The position numbers were made by a program, and so were the translations under genes. 5,232 bases of DNA from an uncultured Eisenbergiella sp. (GTDB lineage: Bacteria > Bacillota > Clostridia > Lachnospirales > Lachnospiraceae). The number at the start of each line of letters is the position of its first letter. The stretch's first letter is position 1. The stretch spans positions 1 through 5,232 of the forward strand of contig CARDPF010000224.1 of NCBI GenBank assembly GCA_948960675.1, written 5' to 3'. Shown here piece by piece: positions 1-5,232 of this stretch. The notes under the pieces are model-generated. The model did not search any database, was not told the DNA's origin, and worked only from the letters and a program-made list of their open reading frames with translations.

Positions 1-47
1 GACCACCGAGATCTACACTCTTTCCCTACACGACGCTCTTCCGATCT
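1..47 (+). other. Illumina P5/universal adapter contamination
   Basis: These 47 bases reproduce the Illumina universal (P5/TruSeq) adapter, missing only its first 11 bases. They start at GACCACCGAG, continue through ATCTACACTC and TTTCCCTACA, and end exactly at the ligation-proximal CTTCCGATCT. Genomic sequence begins at base 48. An adapter facing inward at a contig end is what a short-insert read-through leaves after incomplete trimming, when the contig is viewed on the opposite strand. It is not a promoter, repeat or gene and should be masked. It creates a false in-frame extension and a stop codon for the minus-strand response regulator gene. Confidence 0.98.
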
Positions 48-525
48 CAATGAAATCCACACTTTTTTTCAGGGAGGGTGGAACCATGTCGCCTGTAAGA
101 TGCGGAAAGTATACGGTGTAAGGCTTCATCAGTTCCAGCTCCCCTGCCTTTCCTTTCTCTTTGGCAATTCTGCTGATATTCTTCCTCAGGACATCCTTAT
201 CCACGGGTTTTAGCAGATAGTCTTCCACTCCAAGCCGGAGTGCCGTCCGGGCATATTCAAATTTATCGTAGCCGGAAAGGATCATAAAATGGCGGCACAA
301 ATTCCTACTCCTGACTTTCTCGATCAATTCCAGTCCCGTACCCCCGTCCATTTCCACATCCGTGATCATCAGATCCGCCGGTTCGATCTCCAGCATTTCA
401 AACGCCTGCTTACCGTTTACGGCTGTCCGAACCTGGCAATCCACATCCTGTATTTTTTCTATGCACGCCTTCAAACCCATCAGAATCAATCTTTCATCGT
501 CCACTATAAGAATCCGAAGTACCAT
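48..525 (-). CDS. Two-component response regulator, YesN/AraC-type, 3' end lost (partial)
   Basis: Cytoplasmic phospho-acceptor of the two-component system whose kinase lies just upstream. The 159 genuine residues hold a complete CheY-like receiver domain (about residues 3-122). Visible are the acidic pair D9-D10 in ILIVDDE, phospho-acceptor D56 in MITDVEMD, S84 in ILSGYDKFEYA, and K106 in YLLKPV. After a short linker, residues 150-159 (PSLKKSVDFI) resemble the first helix that precedes an AraC-type helix-turn-helix in YesN-like regulators, so a DNA-binding domain of roughly 100 residues is probably missing. The ATG at 525 is chosen because GGAGG lies 7 nt upstream and the protein then begins in the usual way (MVLRILIVDDE). 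An in-frame ATG at 543, overlapping the kinase stop codon, would add six residues but would include the ribosome binding site. The open frame continues to base 13 only through adapter, so the tail IGRASCRERV is false. Target genes are unknown. Confidence 0.93.
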
Positions 526-532
526 GCCCACC

Positions 533-541
533 CCTCCCTCC
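533..541 (-). promoter_or_regulatory. Ribosome binding site of the response regulator
   Basis: On the minus strand this reads GGAGGGAGG, two overlapping GGAGG cores. The nearer core ends 7 nt before the ATG at 525, which is ideal spacing. It lies just past the kinase stop codon (543-545) and decides the start: the earlier ATG at 543 overlaps the kinase TGA (TGATG) but would put this site inside the coding region. Coupling from the kinase reading frame remains possible. Confidence 0.8.
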
Positions 542-542
542 A

Positions 543-2267
543 TCAGGTTTTAATAATAATTCTTACCAGACACCCCTGTTCCTTCATGTGAATCTGGAGT
601 TTTGATCCCGCCCCGCACAAAAGCCGGATCCTTTCATTCACATTATCAAGCCCTACCGTTCTCCCCGACGGCTCCTCCTGCCCTTTTCTTTTTTTCAGGT
701 TGTCTTCTACCTCCTGCAGACGCTTTGGGCTGATGCCTAAGCCGTTGTCCTCCACCTCAATCCAGACGGCATCCTTCTCATACCGCGCCCTCACATGAAC
801 CCAACGCTCACGTTCCACATGCTTAAAACCATGCTTGAAACAGTTTTCCACCACCGGCTGCATCATGCAATAAGGGCACACTACATTTTTGCAATCCGGC
901 TCCATTTCAATGCGATAGCGGAAGTCATCCCCCATCCGGAAGGAATACAGCTTTAAATAATCTTCGATATGGCAAATCTCCTCCTCCACCGTCGCCAGTT
1001 CCTGATGCCTGGAAAGATTATACCGCAGGATTTTTCCAAAAACAGCCATCATACCGGAGGCCTTCTCATTCTCCCCCACCTCAATCAGCATGTCTATATT
1101 CTCCAGCGTATTGTATAAAAAATGCGGCTGTATCTGGGACTGCATGGCATAATACTGTGCCTGGTTCGCCAATCTCTCTTTTTGGACATTTTCATCAATC
1201 AAATGATTGACCCTGTCCACGGTCTTGTTATAAACGCGTACCATGGTTCCGATCTCATCCCCGTTCGGATCATCCTTATAGCACTGCATTCTCTCCCCTG
1301 TAGCAAGCAGCATATGTTCCGTCAACTTTGTGACACGTTTGGTAATGGACATATAAAATGTATAGTAAACCGCCGTAAAGAATGCAAAGAGCAGGATCGT
1401 GCCCACCACGATGGAAACCAGTGAGGAATCTGAGTAAACGGTCAGGCCGGGATAATAATATTGCAGTTCTATCTCCAGGGAATCCACCGTAGTGGAAGTC
1501 CGGTAAAGATGCCCGCCTACCTTTCCGTCAAATGGCTCCAGATAAAGCCTTCCCAGCGGACTGACCTGCACCTGCCATTCGGTTTTTCCATGCCTTAGCA
1601 GCAGCATTTCATCTTCCTGCAAAAAACCAAGCGCAGAAAACAGATATTCAAAATCACAGTCCACTTCCGCATAGCCAACCATATGAAAACCCGATGTGTT
1701 AAACAGCGCCCGGTAAATCCTACAGCTTGTACTCTGTCCGCTACTGTCCAAAAAAAGTTTTACCGATTTGTAATTCATGGTGCCTATATTTTCAAAATCG
1801 CTATTTTCCGATGCATTCAAAACAAACCGGGGATCGTTATACCTACTCTCGTTAAGCCGCCAGACACAGATCCTGGAAAAGTCGGCGAACGCGGTATTGA
1901 TCTGCCGAAACGCCGGATGCACATCCTCCATCCACATTACCGCCCCTTCCGCCGTTGAAAAGTCATATTCCTCCACATACTGCAGCAGGCTGGAATCATA
2001 CTGAAAGACATTCATGCAGGAAGACACATTCAACATTGCATTCTCAATGGAGACCCGGCCCTGCTCCAGTCTCTCTTCCCTGCCCTTTTGGTACTCCCAA
2101 TCCAGCCTCCGGCTTAAACTCCTGATATAGAAGGTTCCGATCAGCAGCGTCGGAACACACAAAATAATAATGTAGAAAAAAAGCATTTTCTCAAACAGCG
2201 TCATGGCCTGCATCCGCTGTTTCCAGAAAAGGTATGCTTTTTTTAGAAAATGCCTCATCCGTAACAT
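543..2267 (-). CDS. Membrane sensor histidine kinase, YesM-like (His_kinase/HATPase_c)
   Basis: Integral-membrane sensor kinase of 574 residues that should autophosphorylate on His and pass the phosphate to the regulator encoded next. Layout: a short cytoplasmic N-terminus, TM1 about residues 24-48, an extracytoplasmic sensing region about 49-281, TM2 about 283-306, a HAMP linker about 307-360 with conserved GDEIG (336-340), the His_kinase family phospho-acceptor region with H382 in QIQPHFLYNTLEN, and a HATPase_c domain. In that domain the N box is VENCFKHG with N475, the G1 box is EDNGLGI (506-512), and the GLDN loop (539-542) is followed by VNERIRL. All catalytic signatures are intact. The ectodomain has the size of a Cache-type sensor but I do not recognise a specific ligand motif. 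The first ATG is used because GGGGAGG lies 9 nt upstream; Met4 (2258) lacks such a site. The start abuts the miaB stop, suggesting coupled translation. YesM kinases often control carbohydrate uptake, but no transporter is present here to support that. Confidence 0.94.
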   Translation of the reverse strand: MLRMRHFLKKAYLFWKQRMQAMTLFEKMLFFYIIILCVPTLLIGTFYIRSLSRRLDWEYQKGREERLEQGRVSIENAMLNVSSCMNVFQYDSSLLQYVEEYDFSTAEGAVMWMEDVHPAFRQINTAFADFSRICVWRLNESRYNDPRFVLNASENSDFENIGTMNYKSVKLFLDSSGQSTSCRIYRALFNTSGFHMVGYAEVDCDFEYLFSALGFLQEDEMLLLRHGKTEWQVQVSPLGRLYLEPFDGKVGGHLYRTSTTVDSLEIELQYYYPGLTVYSDSSLVSIVVGTILLFAFFTAVYYTFYMSITKRVTKLTEHMLLATGERMQCYKDDPNGDEIGTMVRVYNKTVDRVNHLIDENVQKERLANQAQYYAMQSQIQPHFLYNTLENIDMLIEVGENEKASGMMAVFGKILRYNLSRHQELATVEEEICHIEDYLKLYSFRMGDDFRYRIEMEPDCKNVVCPYCMMQPVVENCFKHGFKHVERERWVHVRARYEKDAVWIEVEDNGLGISPKRLQEVEDNLKKRKGQEEPSGRTVGLDNVNERIRLLCGAGSKLQIHMKEQGCLVRIIIKT

Positions 2268-3794
2268 TCAGACAAGCCTCCCCGTTTCCGCAGCCGCCCC
2301 TGCCCGCCGTCCGGTATAATAAAACCCGTGGCATTCCTCCAGCGTAACGTCCACGATTTTGCCGACCAGGGAAGGATGCCCCGGAAAATGTACGAGGGTA
2401 TTGTTGGACAGCCTCCCGCACAGCAGCAGGCCGCCCTGTCCGTCCGTCCGGTCGCCCACTTCCTCCACAAGAACCGGCAGCGTCTGTCCCATAAGCCTTG
2501 CCACCTGCTTTTTTGCCGTATCCTGCACGGCCTTTAACACCCGGTCAAAGCCTTCCCTGACCACCGCTTCTTCCACCTGGTCTTCCATGGCGGCGGCAGG
2601 CGTTCCTGTCCGTTTGGAGTAAATAAACGTGAAGGCATTGTCAAACCCTACCTTACGGATCACGTCAATGGTTTCCTCCACATCCGCAGCCGTTTCCCCG
2701 GGAAAACCCACGATAATATCCGTGGTCAGGGAAATATCCGGAATCTCCCTCCTGATTTTTTCGGCCAGTGCAAGGTACTGCTCCTTTGTATAACGCCGGT
2801 TCATCCGCTCCAAAATCCGGGTGGAACCGGACTGCAGGGGAAGATGCAGATGACGGCAGATCTTTTGGGATCCCTTCATCACCGCAATGAGTTCATCGGA
2901 AAGATCCTTGGGATGGGACGTCATAAAACGGATCCTCTCAATGCCCTCCACTTTTTCCACCTCCGCAAGAAGCTGTGCAAAGCTTAGGGCATTCTCCAGG
3001 TTTTTGCCGTATGAATTCACATTCTGCCCAAGAAGCATGACTTCCTTCACGCCGTCATTAGAAAGCCTTTGGATCTCTGACAAAATATCTGCTGCCCTCC
3101 GGCTCCTCTCCCGGCCGCGCACATAAGGGACAATGCAATAGCTGCAGAAATTATTACAGCCAAACATGATGTTTACGCCGGATTTAAAGGGATATTTGCG
3201 TTCCACCGGCAAATCCTCCACGATCTTATCCGTCCCCTCCCAAATGTCGATAAACATGCCTTTTTCTTCCCACATTCCACATAGAAGCTCCGCAAACTTA
3301 TACAGATTATGGGTACCAAAAATCAGATCCACAAACCGGTAGCTTTTTTTGAGCTTTTCAACCACTGTAGGTTCCTGCATCATGCAGCCGCACAGCGCAA
3401 TCTTTTTACCCGGGTTTTTCTTTTTCATACTGTTTAAAAAACCCAGTCTGCCGTAAACCCTCTGGTTGGCGTTATCCCGCACCGTACAGGTATTGTACAA
3501 GACAAAATCCGCCTCCTCGCTGTCCGTCAGCACATAACCGATCTGCCCCAAAATCCCGGAAAGCTTCTCGGAATCCCTGGCGTTCATCTGGCAGCCGAAG
3601 GTCTGAATACACGCATATAACGGACGTCCGAGACGTTCTCTCTTAGACGCCACAATCTGCCTGCACTTTGCCATAAAATAATATTGGCGCTGTGGCTCAA
3701 AATCAGGCGGACTGCAGTTGACATTGACCCTGTCCAAGTCTACATTCTTTAATTCTTCTGTCGTAATATTTTTTAAATTAAAATAGGAATCCAT
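2268..3794 (-). CDS. miaB: tRNA-2-methylthio-N6-dimethylallyladenosine synthase MiaB
   Basis: Radical-SAM methylthiotransferase that converts i6A37 to ms2i6A37 in tRNAs reading UNN codons. It acts in the cytoplasm, after MiaA. The 508-residue length matches the long Gram-positive form (the Bacillus subtilis MiaB/YmcB type), which carries an extra N-terminal segment of about 60 residues before the catalytic part. The UPF0004 domain starts near residue 59 and holds the three ligands of the auxiliary 4Fe-4S cluster: C68 (TFGCQMN), C103 (YNTCTVRDNA) and C137 (CGCMMQ). The radical-SAM cluster motif is C213-x3-C217-x2-C220 (FGCNNFCSYC), followed by IVPYVRGRERSR. HLPLQSGS (317-324) and DIIVGFPGET (359-368) are also typical. 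A C-terminal TRAM domain spans about 434-497, then a short Ala/Gly-rich tail. The start at 3794 lacks a canonical GGAGG; only a weak AGAAAG lies 7 nt upstream. It sits 23 nt after pepT with no terminator between. MutS/MutL genes, frequent nearby in Firmicutes, do not follow directly. Confidence 0.97.
   Translation of the reverse strand: MDSYFNLKNITTEELKNVDLDRVNVNCSPPDFEPQRQYYFMAKCRQIVASKRERLGRPLYACIQTFGCQMNARDSEKLSGILGQIGYVLTDSEEADFVLYNTCTVRDNANQRVYGRLGFLNSMKKKNPGKKIALCGCMMQEPTVVEKLKKSYRFVDLIFGTHNLYKFAELLCGMWEEKGMFIDIWEGTDKIVEDLPVERKYPFKSGVNIMFGCNNFCSYCIVPYVRGRERSRRAADILSEIQRLSNDGVKEVMLLGQNVNSYGKNLENALSFAQLLAEVEKVEGIERIRFMTSHPKDLSDELIAVMKGSQKICRHLHLPLQSGSTRILERMNRRYTKEQYLALAEKIRREIPDISLTTDIIVGFPGETAADVEETIDVIRKVGFDNAFTFIYSKRTGTPAAAMEDQVEEAVVREGFDRVLKAVQDTAKKQVARLMGQTLPVLVEEVGDRTDGQGGLLLCGRLSNNTLVHFPGHPSLVGKIVDVTLEECHGFYYTGRRAGAAAETGRLV
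2277..2281 (-). promoter_or_regulatory. Ribosome binding site of the kinase, inside miaB
   Basis: On the minus strand this is GGAGG, within GGGGAGG, ending 9 nt before the kinase ATG at 2267. It lies wholly within the last codons of miaB, so ribosomes finishing miaB pass through it. This supports the 2267 start and translational coupling of the two genes. Confidence 0.75.
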
Positions 3795-3817
3795 CTTTCA
3801 TCTTTCTGTTTTGTCTC

Positions 3818-5047
3818 TTACGCATATAGCCCCACAATGTTTTTCAGAATTTCCACGCAGCTTTCCATGGACTCGACACAGGCGTATTCAAACCGCCCGT
3901 GAAAATTGAGTCCCCCGGTACACAGATTGGGACAGGGCAGCCCCATAAAGGAAAGCCTTGCGCCGTCGGTCCCTCCCCGGATGGGAACAATCTTAGGCTC
4001 CACCCCCGCCATCTCCATCGCTTTTTGGGCGTTTTCGATCAGATGGGCATTTTCGGGCAGGATTTTTTCCTTCATGTTATAGTAGCTGTCCCTGATTTCC
4101 ACGGTAAAAATTTCCGCACCGTACTTTTCATTCAAAAAGTCCGCGCATTTTTGGAACAGCGCCTTCTTTTGCGCAAACTTTTCCTTGGAATGGTCACGGA
4201 TAATGTAATCCACCACCACCTTCTCCACGGAACCCTTTATGGCATCCGGATGGAAAAATCCCTCATAGCCTTCCGTGGACGCCGGGTTTTCATGCACCGG
4301 CAAAAGGCCCTGAAATTCCTGCGAAAGCAGCACGGCGTTACGCATTTTGTTTTTTGCACTGCCGGGATGTACGCTGTATCCGTTCACCGTCAGCTTCGCC
4401 CCTGCGGCGTTAAAATTTTCATACTCCAATTCGCCAAGGTCGCCGCCGTCCACAGTATAGGCAAAATCCGCCCCAAAGCCTTCCACATCAAAATGATCCA
4501 CGCCCTGTCCCACTTCCTCGTCCGGCGTAAAGCCGATGCGTATCGTACCGTGGGGGACATCCGGATGGGTCAGGAAAAATTCCGCCATCTCCATAATCTC
4601 TGCAACGCCCGCCTTGTCGTCTGCGCCAAGCAGGGTAGTTCCGTCCGTCACAATCAGGCTTTTTCCCACAAACTGTGAAAGCTCCGGGTTTTCTGCGGCG
4701 GACAGCACAATGCCCAGTTCCCTGTTTAAAACAATGTCCCCTCCCGGATAGTTTTCCACGATACGGGGTTTTACCTGGCTGCCGCTGACCGCCGGGGAGG
4801 TGTCCATATGGGCAATAAAACCGATTACCGGCACGTCTTTATTTTCCAAATTCGACAAAATTGTAGCATACACATAACCGTATTCTTCGTCAAACACCAC
4901 ATCCGACGCCCCCATCCGGGTCAGTTCCTGAAAAAGCAGCCTGCCCAGTTCTTTTTGCTTTTCCGTACTGGGAAAACACGCCTGCCCATCCATGGATTGG
5001 GTGTCCATTTTTACATACCTGAAAAAACGTTCCATCAATTGACTCAT
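3818..5047 (-). CDS. pepT: Peptidase T (tripeptide aminopeptidase, M20 family)
   Basis: Cytoplasmic di-zinc aminopeptidase that releases the N-terminal residue of tripeptides, serving peptide nutrition and turnover. From the ATG at 5047 it is 409 residues, the normal PepT length. Two-zinc-site signatures are all present: H80 and catalytic D82 in AHMDTSPA, bridging D143 in LLGADDKAG, catalytic E177 and ligand E178 in [11 protein letters not shown]200 in YTVDGG, and H383 in TGGLNFHGR. The substrate-site stretch [12 protein letters not shown] (355-366) is also typical of PepT. The middle part (about 205-315) is the lid/dimerisation domain, including [14 protein letters not shown]. The N-terminus [18 protein letters not shown] aligns with known PepT starts. 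An in-frame ATG at 5059 would add MEEK but overlaps the GGAGG that serves the 5047 start. The 89 nt back to proA hold no clear promoter or terminator, so readthrough from proA is likely. Confidence 0.96.
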   Translation of the reverse strand: MSQLMERFFRYVKMDTQSMDGQACFPSTEKQKELGRLLFQELTRMGASDVVFDEEYGYVYATILSNLENKDVPVIGFIAHMDTSPAVSGSQVKPRIVENYPGGDIVLNRELGIVLSAAENPELSQFVGKSLIVTDGTTLLGADDKAGVAEIMEMAEFFLTHPDVPHGTIRIGFTPDEEVGQGVDHFDVEGFGADFAYTVDGGDLGELEYENFNAAGAKLTVNGYSVHPGSAKNKMRNAVLLSQEFQGLLPVHENPASTEGYEGFFHPDAIKGSVEKVVVDYIIRDHSKEKFAQKKALFQKCADFLNEKYGAEIFTVEIRDSYYNMKEKILPENAHLIENAQKAMEMAGVEPKIVPIRGGTDGARLSFMGLPCPNLCTGGLNFHGRFEYACVESMESCVEILKNIVGLYA

Positions 5048-5052
5048 CTTTT

Positions 5053-5057
5053 CCTCC
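5053..5057 (-). promoter_or_regulatory. Ribosome binding site of pepT
   Basis: On the minus strand this is GGAGG followed by AAAAG and then the ATG at 5047, a 5-nt spacer. The longer open frame beginning at 5059 would start with ATGGAGG and so has this site within it. This, with the family-typical N-terminus, favours the shorter protein. Confidence 0.8.
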
Positions 5058-5136
5058 ATTTCTGTGCTGCCCTCTCATGCAAACACAAATCCCACGATTT
5101 CCTTCCCTGACCATGGCCGTAAAAGAGCCCCAAATT

Positions 5137-5232
5137 TCAAACCCGGATTTGGCCGCTGCCCCTGACCGCATATTTGTAAGTGGTCAGTTCCTTTAATCCC
5201 ATAGGACCTCTGGCGTGAAGCTTCTGGGTGCT
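5137..5232 (-). CDS. proA: Gamma-glutamyl phosphate reductase ProA, C-terminal 31 residues (partial)
   Basis: Only the last 31 codons and a TGA stop (5137-5139) lie in the window; the frame runs in phase off the right edge. The peptide begins [20 protein letters not shown] and ends in [11 protein letters not shown]. The [19 protein letters not shown] block is the highly conserved C-terminal signature of ProA (glutamate-5-semialdehyde dehydrogenase), the NADPH-dependent second enzyme of proline synthesis from glutamate, so the assignment is firm despite the short length. proB usually lies next to proA in bacteria and may be further right. An overlapping longer minus-strand frame (4890-5171) is out of phase with this peptide and is not a gene. 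Confidence 0.95.
   Translation of the reverse strand, partial: STQKLHARGPMGLKELTTYKYAVRGSGQIRV

Noticed and set aside
1..47. The left-edge sequence as a promoter, attachment site or genuine gene end
   Set aside because: It matches the Illumina adapter exactly up to the ligation junction, so it has no biological meaning.
541..543. ATG at 543 as the response regulator start (TGATG overlap with the kinase stop)
   Set aside because: It would place the strong GGAGGGAGG inside the gene and add an atypical MEGGVG prefix. The ATG at 525 gives ideal spacing and a typical receiver N-terminus. Some use of 543 by coupling cannot be excluded.
2191..2470. Two short minus-strand frames overlapping the miaB end
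   Set aside because: They are alternative frames of miaB and of the kinase start. Both real genes have intact domains and stops here, so there is no sign of a frameshift or extra gene.
3899..4678. A long plus-strand open frame of 259 codons opposite pepT
   Set aside because: It is fully antisense to pepT, whose catalytic motifs are intact. The translated product is His/Arg-rich with no recognisable domain, as expected of a shadow frame.
5130..5152. Inverted repeat CCAAAT ... ATTTGG around the proA stop codon, considered as a terminator
   Set aside because: The stem is only 6 bp and A/T-rich, the loop is 11 nt, and only four Ts in a row follow some distance away. It is too weak to call a terminator.
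4890..5171. A minus-strand 93-codon frame spanning the proA end, the gap and the pepT start
   Set aside because: It is out of phase with both proA and pepT, which are each firmly identified by conserved motifs over the same bases, and it shows no family resemblance.
1..5232. CRISPR arrays, tRNA/rRNA genes, riboswitches, insertion sequences, prophage or defence genes
   Set aside because: The window is almost completely filled by five minus-strand genes. I saw no direct-repeat arrays, no transposase motifs and no structured RNA signatures in the short gaps.

Overview
The window looks like the end of a draft-assembly contig from a Gram-positive anaerobe, most likely a Clostridia/Lachnospiraceae-type bacterium. 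This rests on the balanced base composition, strong GGAGG ribosome binding sites, a Bacillus-type long MiaB and a YesM/YesN-type two-component pair. It is an inference from gene style, not from a database search.

Every real gene lies on the minus strand, so transcription runs right to left: the last 31 codons of proA (5137-5232, cut by the window edge), pepT (3818-5047), miaB (2268-3794), a membrane sensor histidine kinase (543-2267), and the N-terminal part of its response regulator (48-525). Spacing is tight: 89 nt between proA and pepT, 23 nt between pepT and miaB, 0 nt between miaB and the kinase (TGA directly followed by ATG), and 17 nt between the kinase stop and the chosen regulator start. 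I see no convincing terminator or promoter between any of them. The parsimonious reading is one operon in which housekeeping genes (proline synthesis, tripeptide hydrolysis, tRNA methylthiolation) run into a signalling pair.

The first 47 bases are not biological. They match the Illumina P5/universal adapter and end in the usual CTTCCGATCT. The regulator gene is therefore truncated by a library artefact, and the apparent C-terminal peptide IGRASCRERV is translated adapter. The regulator's true remainder, probably an AraC-type DNA-binding domain, and whatever the pair controls lie beyond this end.

No novel defence, mobile or RNA system is visible. The points worth a second look are the adapter chimera, the fusion-tight joining of a two-component system to miaB, and an unusual cysteine cluster in the kinase ATP-binding domain.
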